From positions 113,263,891 through 113,327,890 of the forward strand of contig CM038050.1 in NCBI GenBank assembly GCA_021397845.1: 64,000 bases of DNA, in the 5' to 3' direction. Positions 24,762-36,347 of this stretch are shown here, piece by piece. The DNA comes from Areca catechu (lineage: Eukaryota; Streptophyta; Magnoliopsida; Arecales; Arecaceae). Position numbers and translations under genes: made by a program. The notes beneath the pieces are model-generated. The model was not told the origin of the DNA, ran no database searches, and saw nothing but the letters and a program-made list of their open reading frames with translations. Position 1 is the stretch's first letter; every line of letters starts with the position of its first letter.

Positions 24762-26608
24762 TGTTGCTACCAAGCCATGGCCTATAGCTCTAACATGTCG
24801 TGGGCATGTCGGGCTCCCGTTGGGTGCTTGGTCCTCTGCACCGATCAACTTCTTAGTTGGCTGCCCTACAAAATAGAGGAGACCTAGGCCGGGGATTCCA
24901 TTGGGGACACTCCAATGATCAAGTCAATGGGATGATCTAGGAGAACAGAACCTCTGTGATGGAGAGGCTAGGATCTCTCCGCATAGAGATTCAAAGATGA
25001 AATTTATGAGTGGAAAGAATGAGTAGAGAGTTGAAGGTAGTGAGTGGGGTGGATCTCCTAGCTGGTTCCTTACCCATTAGCTCCTTGTCTCTTACCCATT
25101 ATCCTCCCCCTCTTGGGGGTTCTTTCTTCTATTTTATATGAGAACGATGGCCCAGACCAGTTCCGGGGCTTCATCGAGATTTTTTTTTCCTGGTGCCCCC
25201 TTCGGAGGGGATCTTTCTATTGCCTGCCATCTTTCCCCTATCAGACCAATCCTTTGAAGGAGGCCTTCCTATTGGGGTTGTTCACTAGTGTGACATAGAT
25301 TTTGTCCCTCTAGTGGTGCAGTTCCCCGTGGGCGGGGAGGGCACCGTGCTGTTGAGCCCTGAGCCATGGTGGGGCATTTCTATTTCCAGGGGGGACCATC
25401 AGAGTATTGCAGGGCCTGCGGCCTTATTGGAATACTCCTCTCGAAGGAGGCTCAGGTTTCGTGTCATGAAGGCTAAAGCCCCCGGCTGCACGATCGTCGA
25501 TGTGGCAGAACGCTATAAGGCCTGGGGCCTGGAGGAGCACACCTTGCATAGAGCATGTAGGTGGCACATTGCAGAACATGAATTTATGGCAGGGCATGCG
25601 CCACCCTCCAGAGGTTGCAAGTGACCAGAGACCTCCTTGCCATGATTTGAATTTCTATCGATCCTTTCCTCTTTCACTGTTGATGGGAACTCTGACCTTC
25701 GTTAGGTAGGGGTGCTTCGCTTCAGGAGCCCCACCTTAGGAGCATGAGCACGACCTCAGTTGGGAGTTGGCCTTAGTCAGAGGGCTCACCCCATGAGCAC
25801 GACCCTATTTGGGAGCTGACCTCAGTAGGAGGGCTCGCCTTGGTGGCATAAGCATGACTCCGGCTAGGTGCTGACCGTAGATGGAGGGCTCGCCCTATGA
25901 GCACGACCCCGGTTAGGAGCTAACCTCAACATGAGGGCTCATCTTGGCTGTATGAGCATGATCCCGGTCGAGAGCTGGCCTCAGATGGAGGGCTCTCCCT
26001 ATGAGCATGACCCCGATTAGGAGTTGACCTCGACAGGAGGGCTCGTCTAGGTAGCACGAGCACAACCCCAGTTGGGAGCTAGCCTCAGACTGAGGGCTTG
26101 CCCTATGAGCATGACCCTGACTGGGAGCTGACCTCTACAGGAGGGCTCACCTTGGTAGCATGAGAACGACCTTGGCCGGGAGCTGGCCTCAGACAGAGGG
26201 CTCACCCTATGAGCATGACCCTGGCTGGGGGATGACCTCGACAGGATGGCTTGCCTTGGAAACATGAGCATGACCCTGACCTGGAGCTGGCCTCAGATGG
26301 AGGGCTCACCTTATAAGCATGACCCCGGCTGGGACTGACCTCGACAGGAGGGCTTGCCTTAGCAGCATGAGCGCAGCCCTGCTAAGAGCTGACCTCGATA
26401 GGAAGGCTCATCTTGGCAGCATGAGTACGACCTCGATCAGGAGCTGGCCTCAGACAGAGGGCTCGTCTTATGAGCACAATCTCAGCTGGGAGCTGACTTG
26501 ACAGGAGAGCTCACCTTGGCTCTCTACTTGGCCATCATGTCCAGGTGGCGGATCTCTTGCCGGTGCATACGCTAGCGGGGGCTCCATGTCAGCAAATATG
26601 CCACATCA
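24762..26608 (-). repeat. Tat 5' LTR, truncated at its U3 end
   Basis: The plus strand begins TGTTGCTACCAAGCCATGGCC, as do the array LTRs (37084, 55651). A minus-strand TATA box (TATAAAAT) lies at about 25125-25135. U3 is dominated by the minisatellite at 25743-26520. Homology with the array LTRs ends at CCACATCAG (26608), where copia C sequence begins, so the outer end is missing. Confidence 0.7.
25743..26520. repeat. Minisatellite in Tat LTR, 49/55-bp alternating units
   Basis: About 15 head-to-tail units, each starting GAGCATGACCCCGGCTGGGAG-like. Units ending CTCAGATGGAGGGCTCGCCCTAT (49 bp) alternate with units ending CTCGACAGGAGGGCTCGCC plus TTGGTAGCAT (55 bp), giving a dimer of about 104 bp. 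Related but differently organised 69-bp units occur in the array LTRs near 37950-38040/39780-39920 and 44560-44810. Confidence 0.9.
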
Positions 26609-26689
26609 GTTTCTTTATTTAATTAAAGAAAATTCAGATGCCCTTATAAATTTAAAATTTTTAAAATTAAAGTTGAGAAATAATTAAAA

Positions 26690-27918
26690 AAGGTCATCAA
26701 AATTATGAGATTTGATCATAGGGATGAGAATTATGGAAAACATGATATGGTAGGGCAGCATATGGATCTGTTTGCTACTTACAGGATTATGGAATTGTTG
26801 CTCAGTATACCATGTCCGAAAGTCCTAAGTAGAATGGTGTGGCCGAAAGGTGGAATCGTATCCTTAAGGATATGATGAAGGACATGATGAGTAGGTCTAA
26901 CTTGCCAAAATATTTATAGGATGAAGCTCTCAAAATTATATTGTATATTCTTAATAGAGTTCCAAGTAAATCTATGCCTAAAATACCTTTTGAACTCTGA
27001 ACTAGAAGAAAATCTAGTTTGAATCATTTTCGAGTTTGGGGTTGTTTTGTAGAAGTAAGAATATATAATCCTACATAGAAAATGACTGACCCCAAAACTA
27101 GTCATTGTAACTTTATTGAATATCTGCAATATTTTAAAGGATACAAGTTCTATAGTCCAAGAAGAGGTAATAGAATTATGGAGTCTCTTACTGCCAAATT
27201 TTAAAAATTTGATGTGGTTGATGAAGAATCTTCCCAAGCTACCGATGTTGATAATAGCCAAGCCAAGACTATTTCTATTCCTTCATCGCGAAAATGTGGT
27301 TTCTACTCCTATTTATAAAATGGATATTTAGATCCTTATTCCTCTTGCTCCTATTAAGAATCTTCAACTTGTTGAAGAAGTTCCATTAAGAAGATCTGCT
27401 AGACAAAGAAGATTTATCATTTTTGATGATTTCTATATCTATCTTGGGAAAAATGATTATGATATTGGGCATATAATTGATTCAGTTACTTATCTTGATG
27501 CTATTAATTCTTCCTAGTCTGATTTATGGATGGGTGCAATGAAAGAGGAGACACAGTCTATGGCTAATAATGATGTGTGGGAGCTTATTGAGCCTCCTAA
27601 GGATTGTAAACCTATAGGATGCAAGTGGGTATACAAGACTAAAAAAGATTTCAAGGAAAGAATTGAGCATTTCAAGGCCAGATTGGTAGCTAAATGCTTT
27701 ACTCAAAGAGAATGTATAGACTTTACTGAAACTTTTTCTCCAGTATCTTTAAAGGATTCATTCAAAATTATTATATCTTTAGTAGCTCATTATGATCTAG
27801 ATCTATATCAGATGGATGTTAGAACTGCTTTCTTAAATGGTAATCTCAGTAAAGAAGTTTATATAAAGCAACATTCTTCATTTTCAAGAAAGTGGTAAAG
27901 AACATTTGGTTTACAAAT
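26690..27918 (+). pseudogene. Copia C integrase and RT N-terminal part
   Basis: Integrase core remnants include ENYGKHD, YGIVAQYTMSESPK, NGVAER and ILNRVPSKSMPKIPFEL, and later HFRVWGC. The RT start is well preserved from 27530: NDVWELIEPPKDCKPIGCKW, HFKARLVAK, FTETFSPV and LYQMDVRTAFLNGNLSKEVY. Stops are frequent in the integrase part. The frame runs directly into the LTR of chromovirus D at 27919. Confidence 0.85.
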
Positions 27919-29302
27919 TGATGAGGGACAATTAGGAGATGATGCAATTCATATGAATCTAGTAATAATCAAATGAAAAATGAAGTAAATAAATTCAGCA
28001 ATTCAAGTAATGAAATAGGAATTTAAAGATAGGATCTAAATATTAAACTTAACTAGAAACGAACACGATCAAAGAATTAAGAGGAGGACCTTCGTGGTTA
28101 AGAAACCACTCAAATTAGGGTTTAGTATTTTAATAATTATAAATCTGAAAAAATATCTAAAGAAGGTTATCCAGTAATTAATAATTATGACTTTAGCACT
28201 GGGAACACTCAAAGAAGAACATCCGGGATGACAAGGAGATTCCCTAGGTTGCAAGGCTTCTTGTATCTGGTTCCTTGGCATGGGAGTCCTTCTTCTTAGG
28301 AGTCTGGAAATCCGAGGATCCTGCAACAAAAAAAAGATGTGGGGAAGGTTAGAGGGAAAGGTTGAGATGGAGAAGTGAGGGGAAAAGTGAAAAGAAGCTC
28401 GGAGTAGTCTTGTTGAAGATCTTTTTGGCTTCATTTGGATGACAACTCTCAGCAGGAACTTGGGCGACCTCTTTGGATGATTGATTTCATCAAAGAGGTG
28501 GAAGAGATGTGGACTCTTGAAAGCTCCTTGTGTTGGCCGAATGGACTAAGAGGGAAGAGAGGGAGTTAGGTTTGAAGAGGGAAGCTAGAAAGAGGAAGAG
28601 CACTCTAGGCCTCATGCCCACGTTCTCACAAGGGATCAAGCATTCAAGCAAGGGAATTTTCTTTCAAGAAAACTTTCATCTCATTCATTTAAATTTCAGC
28701 ATTGTTTTTACAAGAAGGTTTGGAGCCTTTATTTTATAGACTTCCAAGCCTTTTGAAATTCAAAATCTGAATTACACCTAAATGAAGGAGAGAATGATGG
28801 GCGATTTCTTGATGAGGGGTGCTGAATGTGGAGGAGAATGAGGCTTCATTCGAATTTGAAATCTTTCTTCTCTCGGTTCTTGATGAGGGGTGCTGAATGT
28901 GGAGGAGAATGAGGCTTCATTCGAATTTGAAATCATTCTTCTCTTGGGAGACAATCAAAGGTGAGGTGTCCAAGTGATGTGGCGAAGTGGAGTGATGAAG
29001 TGGCTTCTAAGTTGGTGATCCCATGGTCCATGCGCCCACTTTTCTTATTTGGACTTGATGTGCTTGAAACTAGATTGGACTTGTTGTGCTGAAACCAGAT
29101 TGGACTCGGACTGAACTACTCTTGACTTAATTGCAATAAAGAACCTAATTGAAGTAAATACAGGACTCAGTTAACCAAATGAAATAAATACATGACTCAA
29201 TTAAACTTATTGCAGGATTCAGACTCTTAATCTTCCATCCATAAGGAGTCTAGCTTTATTAGTATTGGTTGAAGTCTCTTCCTGAGCCTGGTACCCGCAC
29301 CA
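27919..29302 (-). repeat. 3' LTR of chromovirus D
   Basis: 1384 bp, plus strand TGATGAGGGACAATTAGG ... GGTACCCGCACCA. A minus-strand TATA box (TATAAAAT) lies at 28731-28738. A segment of about 70 bp starting TTGATGAGGGGTGCTGAATG is tandemly duplicated at about 28810-28945, as it is in the other LTR (about 35858-35990). Confidence 0.93.
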
Positions 29303-29329
29303 ATTCTCCCCGGGTAGGAGAAACTTGAC

Positions 29330-30873
29330 CTTGTCGAGTATGGATCGGCCTGACTGTGATATTTTTCTAGAAGGTTCGGGTCAATTTGCTGTAGATCCTC
29401 TCGAATAATCCAGGAGTCCTCGAAATCTGGTCGACCTTGCTAATGAACTAGATAGCATTGATAATCCTTATTTCTAGTGGTAATCACCTGGTCATCCAAG
29501 ATATATTCAACTTTATCTCTCCAATCTGGTGGAATTGCTGTTGGGCACTCGGGTATGGTTTCGCTCTCAAAGGTGGGATAAGGCCTAAAAGGTTTGCTAG
29601 GCATTAATGTCGGCTCTTTATATTTTATCAGATCAACAATATTAAAAGTAGAACTAATGCCATAATCCGAAGGTAACTCTAACACATATGCATTAGGTCC
29701 AATTCTCTTAGTTACTTTGAAAGGTCCAGCTTCCCGGGCATGTAGTTTTTTAATAGTTTCCAGCAAAAACCTTTCAGGTCTAAGTTTAATCATTACAGAG
29801 TTTCCTTCATTAAATTCTTTTATTCGTCTACGTGAATTAGCCATATGCTTATAGACTTCATTGCTCATTTGAATCTTTTTACTAATTTCTTTATGCAATT
29901 CATGGATATGCTATGCATATGACTCAGCGAACTCAGATACTCGTGCATGTGAGGATAAAGGGATGAGGTCGATAGGTCTCTTAGGTTTATAACTATGGAC
30001 AATTTCAAAGGGACTTTTACCAGTATACCTATTGACATAACTGTTGTAAGCATATTTAGCACGAGGTAATAATAAATCCCAGTTTCCTAGATTTTCTCTT
30101 ACAAGACACCTCAATAAATTCCCTAGACTTCTATTTACAACTTCGGTCTAACCATTAATCTGAGGGTGGTAGGTAGTGGAAAATTTTAGTTTGGTTCCTA
30201 ACAAATGCCATAGGGTTTTCCAAAAGTAACTGGTAAATCGGACATCCCTATCGGACACTATGGTTTTAGGAAGGCCGTGAATTCTAACCACTCCGTCTAG
30301 AATAATTTTGGCTACTTTAGAGGCATCAAAAGTTTGGGAGCAAGGAATGAAATGGGCTATCTTTGAGAATCTATCGACTACCACAAATATCGAATCATGT
30401 TTTCTCAGGATTTTGGGTAAGCCTAATACAAAATCCATGCTAAGATCCTACCAGGGACAATCGGGTATGGGTAAGGGTGTGTAGAGTCCAGTGTTTTACT
30501 TTTGTTGTTTGCCAATAGCATAAGTTCAACACCTGGCCACTATCCGGGCAACTTGTCTCTTAAGCCCTGGCCAATAAAACTGGTCTTCAATAGCTGAAAT
30601 AGTCTTGTTCCTACCAAAATGACCAGCTAAACCTCCAGCATGGATCTCCCAAACTAGAAAATCTCTCAAAGATGTTCTAGGAATACAGAGCTTGTTCTCC
30701 TTAAATAAATAGCCATCTAGCAGGGTAAACTCACTGTGGTCACTAGATGGTCCTTGTTTTAAAGCCTGGTAAACTTCACTAAAGTCTAGACAGGTATGGT
30801 ACTCATCCTTAAGTCTTTCAAATCTGACAACTTCAGTGCTAACCGAATTCAGAAGCAAGGCTCTACGGCTCAA
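29330..30873 (-). pseudogene. Chromovirus D integrase with chromodomain
   Basis: From 30873: the zinc-binding region (EIHAGGLAGHFGRNKT, FYWPGLKRQVARIVARC) and the catalytic core at 30148-30438 (VVDRFSKIAHFIPC, TIVSDRDVRFTSYFW, STTYHPQING). Next come the core end and C-terminal part (GKSPFEIVHSYKPKRPIDL, GPFKVTKRIGPNAYVLELP) and a chromodomain (VEYILDDQVITTRNKDYQ, EDSWIIREDLQQIDP), in which a Trp codon after YLVH is TAG. Frameshifts and stops separate the pieces. A chromodomain directs integration to marked chromatin in this family (family knowledge). Confidence 0.9.
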
Positions 30874-32016
30874 AGCATCGGCTACCTTATTCTCAGTTCC
30901 AGCACAGTGTTCCAGGACAAAAGTATAGGCTTGGATGAGTTCTACCCATTTGGCATGCCTAGAGTTCAGCTTTTTCTAGGAACTAAGAAATCTAAGGGCC
31001 TCATGATCAGAAAATAGGAAAAATTCATGCGGTAAAAGATAGTGCTTCCAATACCTTAAAGCTTGCACTACCGCATAAAGCTCCTTATCATAGGTGGAAT
31101 ATTTAAGCTTAGCTTCATTTAATTTTTCACTAAAGAAAGCTATGGGATGGTTCTCCTGGCTTAAAACTCCACCTATACCAACTCCGGATGCATCACAAGA
31201 AACCTCGAAAACCTAGGAAATGTCAGGTAACCTCAAAATCGGTGCTTGTGTCATCTTATCTTTTATTTCTAGGAAGGCTCTATTGGCTGCTTTGGTCCAA
31301 TCAAAACTACCCTTCCTAATACAATCAGTTATTGGGATGACAATGGAGCTAAAGTCTCGAATGAATCTCCTATAGAAGATGGCTAAGCCATGAAAACTAC
31401 GAACATCACGAACAATTTTGGGAACAGGCCACTCAACTATGGATTTGATATTTTCTGGATCAACTGAAACTCCATCAGAGGTAACAATGAAACCTAGGAA
31501 AGTGACTCTATGGCTTATGAACTCACACTTCTTCAAATTAGCATAGAGATTCTCTCTCCTAAGGGTTGCACACACTTGTCTAAGGTGGTCTAAGTGGTTT
31601 TCTTTAGTCCTACTGTAAATCAAAATATCATCAAAGTATATCACAATAAATTTTCCTATGAAAGCTCATAGGACTTGGGTCATGATCCTCATAAATATAC
31701 TAGGAGCATTGGATAATCCAAACGGCATCACTACCCATTCAAATAAACCATCCTTAGTCTTAAAAGCAATCTTCCATTCATCCCTAGGTCTAATTCTCAC
31801 TTGATGATAGCCACTCTTAAGGTCGATCTTAGAAAAAATAGTAGCTCCGGCCATCATATCCAATATGTCATCTAATCGGAGAATAGGAAATCTATACTTT
31901 ACTATGATTTTGTTGATGGCATGACTATCAACACACATCCTCCAAGTGCCATCTTTCTTAGGTCTTAACAAGGCAGGGATGGCACAAGGACTCAAACTCT
32001 CCTTTAATAAACTCAT
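30874..32016 (-). pseudogene. Chromovirus D reverse transcriptase and RNase H
   Basis: RT motifs in order: ESLSPCAIPALLRPKKDGTW, RMCVDSHAINKI, FSKIDLKSGYHQVRIRPRD, WVVMPFGLSNAPSIFMRIM and the catalytic YFDDILIYS (about 31630). These are followed by FLGFIVTSDGVSVDPENIKS and SFHGLAIFYRRFIRDFS. RNase H (about 30880-31210) is recognisable only in fragments. Interrupted by stops near 31210, 31650 and elsewhere. Confidence 0.9.
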
Positions 32017-32031
32017 TCCTGAGGAGATCCC

Positions 32032-32700
32032 CTACTGTCTTTGTAATTCTAGGTGTTCGGTAGGGTTCATCCTATAGTATGGAAGGTTGGGTAAGGTTGC
32101 TCCTGGGACTAAATCAATAGCATGTTGGATGTCCCTAAGTGATGGAATGTGGTCAAGAAGGTCATCTAGAAATACATCCTTAAAGTCTTTAAATACTTCA
32201 ACTACTTCCTGAGGGTGTTCTTTCTGGGGAGGCTCTTGAATTTCCTTAGTGGTTAAAACCCAAATAGGTGTACCCTCAGTGAGCTCTTTCTCAATTTTCT
32301 TTGCAGTTATCAAATTTACTCCAGGCTTCTTTTCTTTCAAGTGACTTGATCCTCTCTTGGCAGGGTCCTTAAGTGGTGCAGGGTTGATCACAAATTTTTT
32401 TCCAGAGTACATGAATGAACAAGAATTAGATCAGCCATACAGGGTTGCGTCATGGTCAAATAACCAGGGTCGACCTAAGATTATACTGCTCACTCCCATA
32501 AGTAGAACGTCACACCACCTTTTTCCTGATAGGACTGTAATTGGATTTGGACTAGATACCTAGACTTGATAGGAATTGAGGTGGAGTCTATCCAAGAAAC
32601 CTTATAGAGATTTGGGTGGGGAACTGTGGCTAAGCCTAAGGTCTTGACTGCACTAGTGGATATGGCTTTTACACAGCTCCAACTATCGATGATTATTTTA
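32032..32700 (-). pseudogene. Chromovirus D protease and RT linker
   Basis: The aspartic protease remnant IIIDSWSCVKAIS lies near 32670-32700; Trp replaces the catalytic-loop Gly. The C-terminal half (HPNLYKVSWIDSTSIPIKSR, VDPGYLTM) is broken by stops. The linker region 32032-32412 is open: EELTEGTPIW-like, FKDVFLDDLLDHIPSLRDIQ, HAIDLVPGATLPNLPYYRMN. Confidence 0.8.
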
Positions 32701-32832
32701 CATACCTTATCCCCTAACTTGATAAAAGTTTATAGGATGTTAGTCCTATGCCAATCTTCCGGGGTCTTAGTCTGGGTAAGGATGCATCTAACCACTCCCA
32801 AAAGGTCAGGCACTATACAGTATTCGTCACCT

Positions 32833-34069
32833 TCATACTTCAGCCTGATATACCTCTTCAACACAATCATCCAGGGGCTTTATGGGTTCAGACTCATTCT
32901 CTGCTAATTCTCCTAAGTGCAAGGCTCTAGTTGGGCAATTGCTAGCATAATGGCCTACCTTATGACATCGAAAGCAAGCACTAGGGTTTGGGTTTCTCTG
33001 AACTTCTGGTGTTTTACCCCTATCATCTCTATGGGTCAGAGGTGTATTAGGGTTGGGTCGATGGGGTCGCATCTGACTTGGTCCTAGCTGCTGATTAGGT
33101 GCACTAGTTCTAGGGGATTCTGGTCTACAATAAGTTGGTCCCCTATGGAATCTCTCAGCATCTCATGCTACTTGGTAAGCTAGCTCTAAATCGTGGACTT
33201 CTCTCAAGAACAACTCTTTCTGGATTTCCTTTCTTAATCCAGCTCTGAACCTAGACAGGGTAACTGATTCAGACTCATCAACATTGCATCTCATTACATA
33301 TTCATCAAATTTTGTAATGTATTCAGCTACACTCTTGGTTCCCTGGGTCAACCTCTACCACTAGTCTAACAGACTTTGGTGATAGGACATGGGAAGGTAC
33401 TTCTTTCTAAGCCTAAGCTTCATTGCCCTCCAGGTTGCTATGGGAATATCGTCTCTCATCTAATGAGTCTCTCAACATTTCTCTAGTATAGCTTGGCCTG
33501 ACAGACTAACCTAAGCCTTGCAAACTTGCACTTCCTTTCCTCAGTCATCTCATACCAATCAAAATACTGGTCCATCTCTTCTTCCTAATCGATATAAACC
33601 TTAGGATCTAGTTGTCCATCAAAAGTGGGAGCTTCCAACTTGATGTTCCTAAGGGTTCGATCTTCTCGATACATTTGATCCTGATTGGGTCTCCTAGGAT
33701 TTGGCTCATAATCTGGGTCATGGAGTGCTCTCCTAGGGTTCGGGTCATGGACTCGCTCAGGGTTGGGTCTTCTAGGATTTGGCTCAAGGAAAAGGTCTTG
33801 ATGAGGCAACCTAGGGTTTGGTTCAGGGAAAAGATCTTGGTGCGGGGCCCTTCTAGGGTTGATGGGTGTACCAATCTCTGGTTCATGCTCTATTTCATTT
33901 TGAACTTCATGGGTCCTCCAAGGGTACAAGCCTCTAAACGGTCAAGCCTAGCAGTGATGAGGGCCATTTGATCAATCATAGTTCTCATAAAGGTCTTAAA
34001 GTTTTGTTCCATGGTTGTACAGGTTTGAGCTTGGGTTTGCTCGTAAGGTGCTCTTGATTTAGTTGCCAT
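32833..34069 (-). pseudogene. Chromovirus D gag
   Basis: The start is taken at MATKSRAPYEQTQAQ (34069). A repeat-rich Pro/Asn/Arg segment (PNPRRPHQDLFPE-type units) follows, then the capsid core (FDGQLDPKVYID; GTKSVAEYITKFDEYVMRC; FRAGLRKEIQKELF) and a CCHC zinc knuckle, CFRCHKVGHYASNC, near 32960. The frame changes at about 33900, and stops lie near 33600 and 33160. Confidence 0.88.
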
Positions 34070-34970
34070 GCACACACAGACTCGAATTCGAGCTAGGAGT
34101 TTACTAGACCTAGAGTCCAAATCAAATACCAGGTCAAGATGATGACCTTGGTTGTAGTAACTAGGCACCTGGCCAGGTAAGTGTAAGGTTGATGGAGGTT
34201 CCTCTTTGCTTGCCTTAGACACCAATATGAAATTGGCCAGGTAAGCAAACCAACCCACCTTCCTTCGGGTTCTTGTCCCTGAACCACTTGCCTAGACACT
34301 AAATACACAAGCACACACAAACAAGTTATCAAAATTGGCTTGACAATTGATTCGACCCGACTTCGTGGGTGTCCCTAGCTCACTAGAGCAAGTTAAATGT
34401 CTACTTTGTTTTAATTAGGAGTTGGGTTCGTTATGTAGGTTAGTGATTTTTGGGCTAGGGGCAGGTAATAAAATTCTGACCCTATGTTAAATTGATGCCC
34501 TTAAGATGATTTATCATGAGATGAATGCAAGCATGCAAATGAACACTAAGTTTAGGTGCAGAATTTTTTTGTATGTTGCATTTTGAAGTAGGATAGAAAA
34601 GTGATATGAATTAATCTCAGAAAATTCTAAAAAAATCACAAGACACTTCTAACTTGTAGAGGATATACGAAATGAAAGGAAATAAAAAAATAAAACTTGT
34701 TCTTTTCTAGACAATTCCTGGAAGACAGATAGTGCAAAAAAAATAGAACAGCAGAAATTAAAAATACTGAAAATAAAATGTAAGTCTTGTGTTCCCCTTC
34801 AAAGGTCAATCACAATAGCACCCCTACACACCTTAGGAGATCCCCATGGAATGGGAGGAGAAGGTCTTGAAACCTTAATTTTCTCCTAAGACCGGACGGC
34901 CTGGTGAAGCACCAAATTCAGGTACTGAAGAGAATGCAAAACCCTAACCTACCATGCTCTGATACCAAGA
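34070..34970 (-). other. 5' leader and primer site of chromovirus D
   Basis: The leader contains the shared module at about 34150-34300 (AATTGGCCAGGTAAG, CTTGCCTAGACAC) and the second module at about 34812-34915 (GCACCCCTACACACC, AGACCGGACGGCC), both found in copia A. The primer site (minus-strand TCTTGGTATCAGAGCATGG, initiator Met) is at 34952-34970. Confidence 0.85.
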
Positions 34971-36347
34971 TGATGAGGGACAATTAGGAGATGATGCAAT
35001 TCATATGAAATCAGTAATAATCAAATGAAATATGAAGTAAATAAGTACAGAAACTCAAGTAATGAAATACGAATTTAAAGATAGGATCTAAATATTAAAC
35101 TTAACCAGAAACGAAATCGATCAAAGAAATTAAGAGGACCTTCGTGGTTAAGAAACCACTCAGATTAGGGTTTAGTATTCTAATAATTGCAGATCTGAAA
35201 AAATATCTAAAGAGGGTTATCCGGTAATTAATAGTTTTGACTTAGCACTAGGAACACTCAAAGAAGAACATCCGGGATGACAAGGAGATTCCCTGGGTTG
35301 CAAGGCTTCTTGTATCTGGTTCCTTGGCATGAAAGACCTTCTGAGGAGTCTGGAAATTCGGGGATCTTGCAACGAAAAAAAGATGTGGGGAAGGTTAGAG
35401 GGAAAGGTTGAGATGGAGAAGTGAGGGGAAAAGTGAAAGGAAGCTCGGAGTAGTCTTGTTGAAGATCTTCTTTGGCTTCATTTGGATGACGACTCTCAGC
35501 AGGAACTTGGGCGAACTCCTTGGATGATTGATTTCATCAAAGAGGTGGAAGAGATGTGGACTCTTGAAAGCTCCTTGTGTTGGCCGAATGGACTAAGAGG
35601 GAAGAGAGGGAGTTAGGTTTGAAGAGGGAAGCTGGAAAGAGGAAGAGAACTCTAGGCCTCACGCCCACCTTCTCACAAGGGACCAAGCATTCAAGCAAGG
35701 AAATTTTCTTTCAAGAAAACTTTCATCTCATTCATTTAAATTTCAGCATTATTTTTACAAGAAGGTTTGGAGCCTTTATCTTATAGACTTCCAAGTCTTT
35801 TGAAATTCAAAATTTGAATTACACCTAAATGAAGGAGAGAATGATGGGCGATTTCTTGATGAGGGGCGCTGAATGCGGAGGAGAATGAGGCTTCATTCGA
35901 ATTTGAAATCTTTCTTCTCTTGGTTCTTGATGAGGGGCACTGAATGTGGAGGAGAATGAGGCTTCATTCGAATTTGAAATCTTTCTCCTCTTGGGTGACA
36001 ATCAAAGGTGAGGTGTCCAGGTGATGTGGTGAAGTGGAGTGATGAAGTGGCTTCCAAGTTGGTGATCCCATAGTCCATGCGCCCACTTTCCTTATTTGGA
36101 CTTGATGTGCTTGAAACTAGATTGGACTTGTTGTGCTGAAACCAGATTGGACTCGGACTAAACTACTATTGACTCAATTACAATAAAGAACCTAATTAAA
36201 GTAAATACAGGACTCGGTTAACCAAATAAAATAAATACATGACTCAATTAAACTTATTACAAGATTCAGACTCTCAATCATCCATCCATAAGGTCTAGCT
36301 TTATTTGTACTGGTTGAAGTCTCTTCCTGAGCCTGGTGCCCGCACCA
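34971..36347 (-). repeat. 5' LTR of chromovirus D
   Basis: 1377 bp, collinear with 27919-29302 with scattered substitutions and small indels; ends TGATGAGGGACAATTAGG ... GGTGCCCGCACCA. Confidence 0.93.

Larger units (their letters stand above)
11387..26608 (-). mobile_element. Tat-lineage Ty3/gypsy element, interrupted
   Basis: Minus-strand element in two visible parts. RT and early RNase H lie at 11387-12490. Protease, gag, primer site and most of the 5' LTR lie at 22423-26608. Copia B (12491-22422) separates the parts with a 5-bp duplication (ATGGG), so the coding order is continuous across it. Integrase and the 3' LTR are outside the window because the gag-only gypsy element cuts in at 11386. 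The 5' LTR resembles the LTRs of the non-coding array at 37084-58589. Confidence 0.8.
27919..36347 (-). mobile_element. Chromovirus D, full-length Ty3/gypsy
   Basis: 8429 bp. LTRs at 27919-29302 and 34971-36347 flank gag, protease, RT, RNase H, integrase and chromodomain on the minus strand. TSD CAAAT lies at 27914-27918 and 36348-36352. The primer site is at 34952-34970. The polypurine tract (minus-strand CCCGGGGAGAAT, about 29303-29314) abuts the 3' LTR. The LTRs remain very similar to each other, but all coding parts carry stops or frameshifts. It sits inside the RT of copia C. Confidence 0.95.
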
